Shown here piece after piece: positions 24,279-32,893 of a stretch of DNA of 64,000 bases. The stretch spans positions 367,932 to 431,931 of the forward strand of contig DLLG01000004.1 in assembly GCA_002479075.1 (NCBI GenBank). Direction: 5' to 3'. The stretch is from Clostridiales bacterium UBA7568. GTDB lineage: Bacteria; Bacillota; Clostridia; Oscillospirales; CAG-272. The position numbers and the translations under genes are program-made. The notes beneath the pieces are model-generated. The model was given only the letters and a program-made list of their open reading frames with translations, searched no databases and was not told the origin of the DNA. How positions within the stretch are numbered: the stretch's first letter is position 1; the number at the start of each line of letters is the position of its first letter.

Positions 24279-24911
24279 ATGGGTATTTTCAAGGAGAAAA
24301 CAAAAGACAGGAATATGCAGATACGAAAAATATGGCTGATCGCTGCAATTGTTGTAGTCATCCTGTCAATTGTCGCGGCTATTAGCTTTCTTGCATACAT
24401 AAGCCCGCCGAAAGACGAGGTTGAATCCTTTAATTATCCGCCGGAATTCTTCTGCGCAGGCGCAGAGAACCGTATTGACTACCAGACAGACGGAAAATGC
24501 GCAGCCTATGCCGCCGCTTATCTGATACGGCATTTCGGAGAGGAGGCGGACGGGGAAGAACTGTTTCGGGAATTGAAACGACCGTTTGGCTTCGCTTCTG
24601 CAAACAGCATAGCGGATATTCTGAGGCGGCGCGGGCATCGGGCAAAAGCCTGCCACGGAAGCATTGACACATTGAAGCAGCGGCTGACAGAGGGGAATCC
24701 GATCATCGTTTTCATCAGAATTTCGGGAGATACGCACTATGCTGTCGTTGTCGGCTATGACGAGCAATATGTTTATCTGGCGGATTCTCTTGCGGAAAAC
24801 ACCAATGCGTCGGAGGAGCAATACAATCGTGTGTTGAGGGCGGAAGATTTTGAAGCCGTATGGAAAACGGGAACACTGCTTCCCGACAACATTTATATCA
24901 TATTCTTCTAA
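24279..24911 (+). CDS. Membrane-anchored C39-like cysteine peptidase
   Basis: 210 residues: one N-terminal membrane helix (about 18-41), then a papain-fold domain. Catalytic residues visible are Cys74 in GKCAAYAAAYL, His153 in DTHYAVVVGY, and Asp169 in VYLADS. The fold and spacing fit the C39-like (Peptidase_C39_2) group, which is secreted or acts outside the cell. No ABC domain is fused, so it is not a classical bacteriocin exporter. The start could also be Met13. Confidence 0.82.
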   Translation: MGIFKEKTKDRNMQIRKIWLIAAIVVVILSIVAAISFLAYISPPKDEVESFNYPPEFFCAGAENRIDYQTDGKCAAYAAAYLIRHFGEEADGEELFRELKRPFGFASANSIADILRRRGHRAKACHGSIDTLKQRLTEGNPIIVFIRISGDTHYAVVVGYDEQYVYLADSLAENTNASEEQYNRVLRAEDFEAVWKTGTLLPDNIYIIFF

Positions 24912-24958
24912 AAACAGATAAGTATGAGCAGTTATCAGAAAGGGGGAAGTCGCAGACG

Positions 24959-25828
24959 ATGATATTCTTGCTTTTTTTACCTTTGGTTTTACTTGTGTGC
25001 TTCTTTTGCATCGCCTTTTTGGTCAATTCTGCGATGTTCAAGCCATACAAAAAAATAAAGCCACCGACCGATGGGCGCAAGGTGACCTTCCGTAGCGGCA
25101 GAAACCGTCTCGCAGGTTATCTCTGGAATGAGGCGGGAACGCGCGGTCTCATTGTTTTTGCACACGGAATGGGAACCGGAATCGAATATTATCTTCCGGA
25201 AATTCACCATTTTGCCGCTCAGGGATATAAGGTATTCGCCTTTGAATACAGCGGATACCCGGGCAGTTCCGGACATTTTTACGGTTTCCCGCAGGCGGTG
25301 ATCGATCTGAAAAATGCACTTAATTTTATCGATGACGGCCCACTTCCCGTCATTTTGGCGGGGCACAGTATGGGTGCATACGCCGTTTGTGCGGTGCGGC
25401 AATGCGCAGATAAACAGGTGGACGGGATCGTCGCCTATGCGCCGTTTTTCTCATCGGATGAGGCTGTTATCGCGGAGGCGACCGGAAAAAATCAAAAATG
25501 TGGAAGGCTTCTGTGCGGGCTGATTCTGCCGATACAGCGCCTTTTGTTCGGCAGGAACTGCAATCCGACCGCTGTTGCGGGGCTTTTTCGCGCCAACGTG
25601 CCGACGCTTATTTTGCAAGGCAGCGAGGATGTTGAAGTTATCCCCGACGGTTGCGCTCTGTATGCGCACCGAGACGAGCTGGCTGATGCTCCAGTTACCT
25701 TTCGGCTGATTGATGAAGAAGAAAGCAACGGGCATATGACGATAGTGCGGAAGAATGGCAGTCAAACGGTCAATGAAGATACCATCCGTCAGGTCGATGA
25801 GTTTCTTTGCACGATACCGCATCGATAA
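24959..25828 (+). CDS. Membrane-anchored alpha/beta hydrolase
   Basis: 289 residues with an N-terminal membrane anchor (first ~22 residues, very hydrophobic) and an alpha/beta hydrolase domain: oxyanion FAHGMGTGIEYY, nucleophile Ser in LAGHSMGAYA (about 134-143), Asp in LILQGSEDVEV, His in NGHMT. It resembles BEM46/serine aminopeptidase S33-type hydrolases. The start at 24959 follows AGGGGGAAG; an in-frame Met at 24860 lies inside the previous gene. Confidence 0.87.
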   Translation: MIFLLFLPLVLLVCFFCIAFLVNSAMFKPYKKIKPPTDGRKVTFRSGRNRLAGYLWNEAGTRGLIVFAHGMGTGIEYYLPEIHHFAAQGYKVFAFEYSGYPGSSGHFYGFPQAVIDLKNALNFIDDGPLPVILAGHSMGAYAVCAVRQCADKQVDGIVAYAPFFSSDEAVIAEATGKNQKCGRLLCGLILPIQRLLFGRNCNPTAVAGLFRANVPTLILQGSEDVEVIPDGCALYAHRDELADAPVTFRLIDEEESNGHMTIVRKNGSQTVNEDTIRQVDEFLCTIPHR

Positions 25829-25917
25829 AATTTGAAAAAACTTGCAGCAATAATCCTGTCATAAATCGGCGCGGAGCCGATGACATCGGAAAAACGATAT
25901 TTAAGGGGTAACATATT

Positions 25918-26412
25918 ATGAAAAATAGTGCGCTGGTTGTAATAGACCTGCAAAACGATATTACAAAGAACTACAAAGAGATAATCGGGAGGGTAAACGA
26001 GGCTGTTGACTGGGCAATGGCGGGGAATATTCCCGTCGTTTATATTTGCAATCATAATCTTTCCGCAGTAGCGAGGACATTCAAGCCGGGAACGCGCGGC
26101 GCGAAATTTGTACCGGAGCTGAAAGTCGTATCCGACCATATTTTCGCAAAGTCAAAAAGTAATGCGCTGACAAGCGAGGAGTTTGCGGCTTTTATCGGGG
26201 AAAACGGCATTACCGAGTTTTATATTGTCGGTGCGGACGCTGCGGCTTGTATCAAGTCCACCTGTTTTAATATGGCAAAAAGCGGATACACCGTTTATGT
26301 GCTTTCGGACTGTATAACGAGTTATGATAAAAAGAAACTGCCCGAAATGCTTGCTTATTACGAAAGCAAGGGCTGTTCCGTTGTGACACTCGGAGAAATT
26401 ATCAATAGCTGA
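25918..26412 (+). CDS. Isochorismatase family cysteine hydrolase
   Basis: 164 residues. Asp10 in VVIDLQND, Lys in IFAKSKSNA (about 78-80) and Cys111 in ADAAACIKST form the catalytic triad of the isochorismatase/nicotinamidase fold. The usual cis-peptide VT/VS before Cys is replaced by AA. Substrates in the family range from nicotinamide to N-carbamoyl compounds, and none can be chosen here. The 89-bp gap upstream contains a small hairpin but no clear promoter. Confidence 0.87.
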   Translation: MKNSALVVIDLQNDITKNYKEIIGRVNEAVDWAMAGNIPVVYICNHNLSAVARTFKPGTRGAKFVPELKVVSDHIFAKSKSNALTSEEFAAFIGENGITEFYIVGADAAACIKSTCFNMAKSGYTVYVLSDCITSYDKKKLPEMLAYYESKGCSVVTLGEIINS

Positions 26413-26536
26413 AAATAGTATTAGAAAAGGTTTTTGTAATGGAAATAAGCGGCTTGTGCCCGCTTGGGCACGACCGCAATTTTATTTGCTCACAGGACTA
26501 TCAAACGATAGGCAATTATGAATTTTGGAGGACGAT

Positions 26537-26968
26537 ATGGATATATGGGAAGAACTTTATACTCAAGCAAAAAAAGAGTATCATCCGGAGGATGTAAGCC
26601 CTTTTATCCAAGCACATCACGTTGTATGTGCCTTGGAAAGCGAGGACGGGAGGATTTATACGGGCTTTTGCATTGAGTCGTGCAGCGGTGTTATGAACCT
26701 ATGCGCAGAGCGGGTCGCCGCTCTGAATATGTATGCAAGCAGCGGTCAGACGAAAATAAAAAGGTTGATTGCCTTTCGGGACAGGGCGCCCTATGGCGGC
26801 GGGAGCGGAATGCCGTGCGGCGCGTGCCGGGAATTTCTGTATCAGCTGAATGAAGAGAATGAAGATACGGAAATTATGGTGGATTATGAAAGCCGGGAAA
26901 CCGTTACTCTTGGGGAACTGATGCCCGGCTTTTGGGGAAAAGAACGTTATTCCGGAGATAATAAGTAA
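26537..26968 (+). CDS. Cytidine deaminase-like zinc hydrolase
   Basis: 143 residues. Zinc ligands Cys56 with Glu58 in LCAERVA and Cys94/Cys97 in PCGACREF, the deaminase layout. The length and MNLCAERVAALN are close to the cytidine/blasticidin-S deaminase group, so the substrate may be a modified nucleoside or a nucleoside antibiotic rather than cytidine. ATG 26537 follows GGAGG; the upstream TTG at 26525 is less likely. The preceding 124 bp hold no clear gene. Confidence 0.85.
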   Translation: MDIWEELYTQAKKEYHPEDVSPFIQAHHVVCALESEDGRIYTGFCIESCSGVMNLCAERVAALNMYASSGQTKIKRLIAFRDRAPYGGGSGMPCGACREFLYQLNEENEDTEIMVDYESRETVTLGELMPGFWGKERYSGDNK

Positions 26969-26999
26969 AAAACTTTAATCAAAGCTCGGAGAAATAAAA

Positions 27000-27314
27000 A
27001 TGAATACAATTTTGAATTTTATTCATACGGCGGGAAATGCGCTTTTGCGCTCCCTCCGCAACGCCACATTCTGTTGGGTGGCGGCGGGTCTGGCGATCGC
27101 AATTCCGGTCGCTCGCGGCGTAATAAAGAAAAAGAGCGGCAAAAAGCAAGATATTAGCTACGGCTTGGAAGGGATGAGCCTCGGTATGTGCTTCGGTCTG
27201 CTGGGCGGAACAATGTTTGAGGGATATATCGGCGTCGGTATTTCAATCGGAATGATCGCTGGGCTTGTTATCGGTATGTGTATCCAGAAAAAGCAGGAGG
27301 ATGAGAGTAGATGA
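27000..27314 (+). CDS. Small glycine-zipper membrane protein
   Basis: 104 residues with three hydrophobic segments (about 22-40, 58-78, 76-95). The last two are full of GxxxG-type spacings (GMSLGMCFGLLGG, GVGISIGMIAGLVIG), which promote tight helix packing. The C-terminus is charged. I recognise no named family. The stop overlaps the start of the lipoprotein gene, so the two are translationally coupled. Confidence 0.7.
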   Translation: MNTILNFIHTAGNALLRSLRNATFCWVAAGLAIAIPVARGVIKKKSGKKQDISYGLEGMSLGMCFGLLGGTMFEGYIGVGISIGMIAGLVIGMCIQKKQEDESR

Positions 27315-27682
27315 GGCGGAAGTTAATAATCATCTTGCTCTTGGGGCTTGCTGTCCTTTTGGCTGCCTGCAATCAAAGGGGATTTGACGGAACCCGCGTG
27401 GCAAATCCGGATTCTTATCGATTGGACATCGAGAAAATGACAGGAACGGACACTCACGTTTTGGAGCTGAATGCGGGCGATACGCTGGAAATTCATTTTG
27501 AAACCGAACGCGGAAAATTGCAGATTGAAATCAAAGCGCCGGACGGCACGCTCATTTATGCAGGCAACGGAGAGGAAGCTACCGATTTTACCGTAAATAT
27601 TTCCGAGGGCGGCGAGTATTCCGTTTGCGTGAAAGCGAAAGGCGCCAAAGGAAGGATTTATATTCAGCGGATAGCGATATAA
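27311..27682 (+). CDS. Small surface lipoprotein
   Basis: 123 residues, lipobox LAAC with Cys20. The mature ~100 residues alternate polar and hydrophobic positions (DTLEIHFETERGKLQIEIK, GGEYSVCVKAKG), consistent with a small beta-sandwich similar to pre-peptidase C-terminal-type domains. It overlaps the glycine-zipper gene by 4 bp and precedes the CPBP protease gene by 20 bp. Its function is unknown. Confidence 0.78.
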   Translation: MRRKLIIILLLGLAVLLAACNQRGFDGTRVANPDSYRLDIEKMTGTDTHVLELNAGDTLEIHFETERGKLQIEIKAPDGTLIYAGNGEEATDFTVNISEGGEYSVCVKAKGAKGRIYIQRIAI

Positions 27683-27702
27683 GTAGTGCAGGAGAAAATA
27701 AA

Positions 27703-28446
27703 ATGAAAAAATTATATGAGAAAAGCCAGCTGACCTTTGCGATTGTATGGATTGTGGTTTATTGCGTTCTGCAATCGCTTGCGAATCCGCTGAACAAAAT
27801 GATAGGCATTGAATACTCGGCAAGTGCGTTTTTTTGCGTCTTACAGACAATCGTTCTATTGACCTTTATTCTGAAAAACAAATTACATAAGCGGTATGGA
27901 CTTTGCAGATCTCCCGTTCCGGTAAGGAGATTTCTTTTTTATCTGCCGCTTGTCGCTTTGGCTTCGGGAAACCTCTGGAACGGCGTTGCGATCAATTATT
28001 CACCTGCGGAGACTGTCTGTCGCATTGCGTGTATGCTTTGCGTCGGTTTTTTGGAGGAAGTTATTTTTCGGGGGCTTCTGTTTGTTGCCATCGCAAAGAA
28101 TAATATAAAATCCGCTGTTATCATATCAAGCGTGACCTTTGGAATCGGACATATTATCAACCTGTTCAACGGTAGCGGTATGGATCTTGTGAGCAACTTG
28201 TGCCAGATTGTTTTTGCGATTGCTGTCGGTTTTTTGCTGGTTACGATTTTTTATCGCGGCGGAAGCCTCTTCCCCTGTATCATCGTTCATTCCGCAATCA
28301 ACACTCTCGGCACTTTTGCAAATGACGCAAGCCTTACGGCGGGAATGCACCTGATTCATCTCGCTGTTCTGATTGTAATTACGGTTGCCTATACCTTAAT
28401 TCTGACAAAAACGCTTCCGAAAGGTCAGTTGACAGAAGAGAATTGA
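27703..28446 (+). CDS. CPBP family intramembrane glutamic endopeptidase
   Basis: 247 residues, about eight membrane segments. The Abi/CPBP motifs are EEVIFRG (Glu118-Glu119), FGIGHI and HSAINT. The family includes Rce1-type CAAX proteases and bacteriocin self-immunity proteins. Presence at the end of an operon with a C39-like peptidase, TraX and a lipoprotein suggests processing of, or immunity to, a membrane peptide. The start at 27703 follows GGAG. Confidence 0.92.
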   Translation: MKKLYEKSQLTFAIVWIVVYCVLQSLANPLNKMIGIEYSASAFFCVLQTIVLLTFILKNKLHKRYGLCRSPVPVRRFLFYLPLVALASGNLWNGVAINYSPAETVCRIACMLCVGFLEEVIFRGLLFVAIAKNNIKSAVIISSVTFGIGHIINLFNGSGMDLVSNLCQIVFAIAVGFLLVTIFYRGGSLFPCIIVHSAINTLGTFANDASLTAGMHLIHLAVLIVITVAYTLILTKTLPKGQLTEEN

Positions 28447-28872
28447 AACAAAAATTCAGGAGGGGAAAACTATGCCGATGTGGATATAAGCTGTACCCAT
28501 GAGTCAGGGTAATACCGATATATTATTGTTGATAAATATTTATGCGTGTATTCTGTTTTAGAATTAAAATACCAAAATGTGATATTTGAACATTTTCATT
28601 TACTCAGCATGTGGAATTTGGGGCATTTATTAATTAAAAAAATGATACGAATATTTTCTTAGAAGAATGAAAATTTATGAATGAAAAAATGTCGGAAAAA
28701 TCAAACCATGTTGAACTCGACCGATTTTAATAGAATTGAAAAAGATTATTTTAATACATCGATGTGCTTTATAACCCCATTGCATCAGCATAAGAATTGA
28801 ATGTGAACAATACAGAGTTAACATACTGCTAATTAAGAAACGGATAAAATTTACAAATAAAAACAGAGGAAA
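28447..28872. other. AT-rich non-coding stretch
   Basis: 426 bp, clearly more AT-rich than the flanks. There is no ORF with a ribosome site except a six-codon mini-ORF at about 28471 after CAGGAGGGG (stop at 28487-28489). No clear promoter or terminator. It looks like decayed or transferred DNA at the junction to the NUDIX gene. Confidence 0.5.
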
Positions 28873-29307
28873 ATGGAGGAAATGCACTTGAAGCAATATA
28901 ATGTTATCGTCGTTTTTGACCACGAAGCCCGTCATATACTTATGTGTATGCGTAGCAAAGAACCTTATAAGGGTAAATTCAATTTCATTGGCGGAAAAAT
29001 TGAAAATGGTGAGATTCATTTACAAGCGGCTTATCGCGAATTATATGAGGAAACATCTATTACGAGTGATGATATTAAATTAATTCATGTGATGGATTTT
29101 GTCTTTCATATAACCAATTGTAGTGTTGAACTATATGTCGGTAAGTTAAATAGGCAAGTAAAGCTTATAGAGGAAGAAAACCCCTTATTTTGGGTAGAAC
29201 TTTCGAGGGATTTTAGTGATTTAAACTGCTTTGCTGGCGATGGGGATATTGCATATATTATGAAATATCTTGATAATTTAGGGTTGAATAATATATTGAA
29301 TCATTAG
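28873..29307 (+). CDS. NUDIX hydrolase
   Basis: 144 residues. The NUDIX box GGKIENGEIHLQAAYREL (about 40-57) followed by YEETSI fits Gx5Ex7REUxEExGU, with Thr-Ser at the usual Gly. It hydrolyses nucleoside-diphosphate-linked substrates; short stand-alone members include MutT-like and RppH-like enzymes. The gene is AT-rich. The start is uncertain: ATG 28873, or a TTG at 28888 that is better spaced from the internal GGAGG. Confidence 0.85.
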   Translation: MEEMHLKQYNVIVVFDHEARHILMCMRSKEPYKGKFNFIGGKIENGEIHLQAAYRELYEETSITSDDIKLIHVMDFVFHITNCSVELYVGKLNRQVKLIEEENPLFWVELSRDFSDLNCFAGDGDIAYIMKYLDNLGLNNILNH

Positions 29308-29371
29308 GACGCACGAACCCAATATATATTTATTGCCGTTTAAATTATTTAATAATAAACAATAAATACGT

Positions 29372-30091
29372 ATGCTTATGCACTCAGCAGTAAAGTATAG
29401 GTGCAGCGAGGGCTGCCTGCATTGCTATATACATAAGGGCGACGCCAAACGGGGTGTCGATACGAGCGTGATCGTCCGGACCAAGGACTTCGATAAGCCG
29501 GTGGCACAGCTCAAAAAGGGCGGTTATAAAATGAAGCCGGGGCTTGTATATCTCGGCTTTTCCACCGACTTTCTCATCGAAGAAGCCGACGCTTGGCGTA
29601 GCGAATGCTGGAAAATGATCAAAGAGCGGTCAGACTGTAGCTTTCTCTTCCTGACAAAGCGCATTGAACGGTTCTCTCGGTGTATGCCGGAGGATTGGGC
29701 GGACGGATATGAGAATGTTACCGTGTGCTGTACAATTGAGAATCAGCGCAATGCGGACAAAAAGCTGTCTGTATTTCGGTCGTTGCCTATCAAACACAAG
29801 TGCATCACAGCACAGCCGCTTATCGAGCGCGTGAATTTGGAGCCGTATTTAGACGGCGTGGAACTTGTCGTTGTCGGCGGAGAGTCAGACAAGGAAGCGA
29901 GACCGCTCGACTATGACTGGGTGCTTGACATTCGTGAGCAGTGCATCCGGAAGCAGGTCAATTTTGAGTTCCGTCAATGCGGAACGCACTTCATCAAAGA
30001 CGGCAGGAAGTATAAGTTGCAGACAAAAGATATTTGCAGGCAGGCGCGTCTGGCCGGTATCGACTACAAGTGCACGAATGAATTACTTTAA
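29372..30091 (+). CDS. DUF5131 / phage Gp37-like radical-SAM-type protein
   Basis: 239 residues with an N-terminal Cys cluster C11-x3-C15-x2-C18 (CSEGCLHCY), as in radical SAM enzymes, then GDAKRGVDTSV and LVYLGFSTDF, characteristic of the DUF5131 family found on phages and mobile islands. Members have been compared to spore photoproduct lyase; their reaction is not known to me. The first ten residues deviate from the usual WNPWxGC start and the ribosome site is poor, so the 5-prime end may be damaged. Confidence 0.8.
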   Translation: MLMHSAVKYRCSEGCLHCYIHKGDAKRGVDTSVIVRTKDFDKPVAQLKKGGYKMKPGLVYLGFSTDFLIEEADAWRSECWKMIKERSDCSFLFLTKRIERFSRCMPEDWADGYENVTVCCTIENQRNADKKLSVFRSLPIKHKCITAQPLIERVNLEPYLDGVELVVVGGESDKEARPLDYDWVLDIREQCIRKQVNFEFRQCGTHFIKDGRKYKLQTKDICRQARLAGIDYKCTNELL

Positions 30092-30114
30092 TTTTAAAGA
30101 CGGAGACCAACGGA

Positions 30115-31023
30115 ATGAATAACAAAGCCAGTATTACCGCCCTGATGAGTTCCTTCGGACGGGCGTTTCACGCAGAAAACGAAGAACATCCGGTTTTTGC
30201 GGATTATCTTGCCAAAGGACTTATGACGGAAGAAGAATATGCCGCTGTCGGGAGCTATATCATTGGCGGAGCACGGTTTTTTGAACCGGAGACAGATCCC
30301 GAGAAACAGGAGCCGAGGGAGCTTTTGCGCAGGCTTGTAAACGTTCATATCGCGCCGTCGCCGCTTTGTCGTGCGGTGTATACGGAACAGGCGCTGAAGG
30401 CAGCTGCTCTGACCGGCACCGGGCAATATGTCATCCTCGGCGCAGGCCTTGATACCTTTGCTTTTCGGGAAAAAGAGTTTTCATCAAAGCACCGGGTGTT
30501 TGAGGTTGATCATCCCCTGACCCATGCGGACAAAAAGGAAAGGATTGCCCGCGCCGGCTGGACGATTCCCGCAAATCTCACCTTTGTTCCCGTAGATTTT
30601 GCAAAGGACAGCTTGACGGAACGTTTGATCGCCTACGGCTTTGATCCGTCTGCAAAATCTTTTTTCTCCTGGCTCGGGGTTACGTATTATCTCTCGGAGG
30701 AGGCAATCGGTAAAACTCTTGCCGAGCTTTCGTCGCTTTGCGCGGACGGTAGCGCGCTTGTGTTCGATTATCCGGACGAGAACTTCTTTGACGCCGCCGA
30801 AAGGCGCGTGCAGAACACCATAATGATGGCAAAAGCGGGCGGGGAACCGATGCAATCGTCGTTTTCATATTCGGAGCTTGAATGGCTGCTTAAAAAGTAC
30901 GGATTTATGATTTACGAGCTATTGACGCCGGGTGATATTCAAAGAGATATTATCGGCAGGGCGGGAGCGGAAATGAAAGCCTTTGAGCACGTTAATTATT
31001 GCCTTGCCGTAAGGAAAAACTAA
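30115..31023 (+). CDS. Class I SAM-dependent methyltransferase, LCM family
   Basis: 302 residues. VILGAGLDTFAFR (about 106-118) is the SAM-binding motif of the leucine carboxyl methyltransferase (LCMT/PPM) family. VFEVDHPLTHADKKERI (motif II, about 128-144) and FSWLGVTYYLSEEAI are also typical. Family members methylate carboxylates of small natural products, polymers or proteins. It starts 23 bp after the DUF5131 gene and is likely co-transcribed. The target is unknown. Confidence 0.88.
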   Translation: MNNKASITALMSSFGRAFHAENEEHPVFADYLAKGLMTEEEYAAVGSYIIGGARFFEPETDPEKQEPRELLRRLVNVHIAPSPLCRAVYTEQALKAAALTGTGQYVILGAGLDTFAFREKEFSSKHRVFEVDHPLTHADKKERIARAGWTIPANLTFVPVDFAKDSLTERLIAYGFDPSAKSFFSWLGVTYYLSEEAIGKTLAELSSLCADGSALVFDYPDENFFDAAERRVQNTIMMAKAGGEPMQSSFSYSELEWLLKKYGFMIYELLTPGDIQRDIIGRAGAEMKAFEHVNYCLAVRKN

Positions 31024-31121
31024 TGCCTGCGGGGAAAGCGGCGGTCAGAACAGATATTTCGCTTGAGCTTGTTGCAGTGAAACCGAATAGAAAAAATGAA
31101 AAGTAAAAAGGAAGAAATGCT

Positions 31122-31661
31122 ATGAAAAATTCATCTTATGAAATTGTCCGTGCGCAGGCAGGGGACGCCGCCGCATTATTGGAGTATCTGAAAATCATCG
31201 GCGGAGAGACAGATAACCTCAGCTTCGGTCCGGAGGGGGTGCCGCTTGACGAGGAAGCCGAGCGAGCCTATCTCGCTATGCAGGCAGAGTCGAACGACAA
31301 TATTCAGCTTCTTGCCAAGGTAAACGGGGAGATTATCGGTACCGCCAGTCTTAACCGCAAGCGCGGCCGTATGAATCACCGTGCGGAATTCGGTATCAGC
31401 CTGAAAAAGGTATGGTGGGGATGCGGCGCAGCAACCGTTTTGGCGGAGGGTGTGCTTGCTTTTGCGAGAAAAGCCGGAATAGAGCAGGTAAATCTTGAAG
31501 TCCGAAGCGACAACAAACGTGCCATTGCGCTTTATGAAAAGCTCGGCTTTTGCAAGCTGTGCACGTTCCCCGGCTTTTTCAAAATCAAGGGTGAGTTGAT
31601 CGATTTTGACTTGATGAATCTTGACCTCACCTCTGCGGGGCAAAACGGCGAAGTGCTCTGA
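31122..31661 (+). CDS. GNAT family N-acetyltransferase
   Basis: 179 residues. Acetyl-CoA-binding loop region GWG-like WWGCGAATVLAEGVLAFARK and the C-terminal LEVRSDNKRAIALYEKLGF, which is the classic RimI/SSAT-type motif B. ATG 31122 follows AAGGAAG. Acceptor unknown. Confidence 0.9.
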   Translation: MKNSSYEIVRAQAGDAAALLEYLKIIGGETDNLSFGPEGVPLDEEAERAYLAMQAESNDNIQLLAKVNGEIIGTASLNRKRGRMNHRAEFGISLKKVWWGCGAATVLAEGVLAFARKAGIEQVNLEVRSDNKRAIALYEKLGFCKLCTFPGFFKIKGELIDFDLMNLDLTSAGQNGEVL

Positions 31662-31833
31662 AAATTATACACGAAAAAAATGATTTCAATAAGCTCATTT
31701 GTTGTCTCGGATGCGGCTGCCGGACTTTGCAGCGCATTGCTGCAAACAGCCGATTCGTCTTATAAAACACGGTGTGGCTACGCCCGGAGAAGTGATCTCA
31801 TACAAATCAAGTGTGGCAAACAGGGGATAGGTT

Positions 31834-32658
31834 ATGGTAAAAATCATTGTATTATTGGAAAACACGAAGGATTCTCCGGACTTAAAGTGCAGGCACGGGC
31901 TTTCTCTTTACGCAGAGACGGAAGCTCATAAAATACTGTTTGATACGGGTCCGGACGATCTGTTTCTGAAAAACGCCGGGGCGCTCGGTATTGATATTGC
32001 CGATGTTGACATTGCGGTAATTTCTCACGGGCATATCGATCATTGCGGCGGACTGAAATATTTTTTGGAGAAAAACAAAAAGGCGAAAATCTATATTCGC
32101 CCGCAAGCAATAGAAAAGCATTATGTCAAAGTCTTCGGGATTCCTTTCTATGCCGGGATGGACAGAACGCTTTTTTCGGAAGAACGATTTGTATTTACCG
32201 ATGATGTTCATAGGGTGGACGGAGAGATTACGTTGTTTTCAAATGTCATCGGACAATTTCCGCTCCCAAAATCAGACGGCAATCTATTTGCGAAAAGAAA
32301 CGGCAGGATGATTCCGGATGACTTTTGTCACGAGCAGAATCTTATTATCACCTCCGGCGGCAGTCGGATTTTGGTCTGCGGATGCGCACATACCGGTATT
32401 GTAAATATAGTCCGTCGGGCAAAAACGATTATCGGAAACGAGCCGACTGCGGTGATCGGCGGGATGCACCTTTATAATCCGACGGGGAAACGCTATGAGA
32501 GCGACGGATACATAGCCGATGTTGCTGCCGCGCTTGCAGAGGAAAACTCATCTTATTACACCTGCCATTGCACCGGAGAAAAAGCATACGAAAAAATGAA
32601 AACGTTCTTGGGCGCTCGCCTTGCTTACCTGCGCACGGGCGCGGAGCTTCGGATATAG
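31834..32658 (+). CDS. MBL-fold metallo-hydrolase
   Basis: 274 residues. The metal-binding motif HGHIDH (65-70) with GGL, further ligands in CGCAHTGIVN and HLYNP, and a C-terminal CHCTGE segment. It matches the group annotated as ribofuranosylaminobenzene phosphate synthase-like MBL proteins, whose true substrates are mostly unknown. The upstream 170 bp (31662-31833) contain nothing I can support. The ribosome site is weak. Confidence 0.88.
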   Translation: MVKIIVLLENTKDSPDLKCRHGLSLYAETEAHKILFDTGPDDLFLKNAGALGIDIADVDIAVISHGHIDHCGGLKYFLEKNKKAKIYIRPQAIEKHYVKVFGIPFYAGMDRTLFSEERFVFTDDVHRVDGEITLFSNVIGQFPLPKSDGNLFAKRNGRMIPDDFCHEQNLIITSGGSRILVCGCAHTGIVNIVRRAKTIIGNEPTAVIGGMHLYNPTGKRYESDGYIADVAAALAEENSSYYTCHCTGEKAYEKMKTFLGARLAYLRTGAELRI

Positions 32659-32752
32659 CGCGATTTTGACAGCACCGGTTGCATTTGCGGACATTCTCCG
32701 GTATCCGGACGTCTCAATTTAGAAAAAGGCATAAGAAAATCATTATATCTCC

Positions 32753-32781
32753 TTGACATTGGGAGAAAAATGTGATAAACT
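32753..32781 (+). promoter_or_regulatory. Promoter of the MATE leader
   Basis: TTGACA and TAAACT with a 17-bp spacer, 113 bp upstream of the MATE start. Confidence 0.7.
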
Positions 32782-32879
32782 CTCCGATGTTCGCTCGGAG
32801 GGCGAGTTGTTCGGAGAAACAACAGCCGGATAAGGCGCAGACTGAAACGTCTGTTTCCTTATCCGGCTTTTTTGTTTAA
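32782..32879 (+). promoter_or_regulatory. Attenuator leader of the MATE gene
   Basis: A perfect intrinsic terminator stands between promoter and gene: 12-bp stem agccggataagg/ccttatccggct (32824-32868), inner cagac/gtctg, six T. Upstream, ctccga (32782-32787) can pair with either of two tcggag copies (32795-32800 or 32811-32816), and gttgtt/aacaac forms another hairpin, so alternative folds are possible. A 30-codon ORF from ATG 32787 runs through the terminator and stops at the MATE ribosome site. A shorter TTG-started ORF with a GGAGGG site ends inside the terminator stem. Either could act as a leader peptide. Confidence 0.75.
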
Positions 32880-32893
32880 AGGAGGAATATAAT

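Noticed and set aside
26439..26594. Possible 52-codon ORF before the deaminase gene
   Set aside because: No ribosome site, overlaps the deaminase start in another frame, and shows no recognisable sequence.
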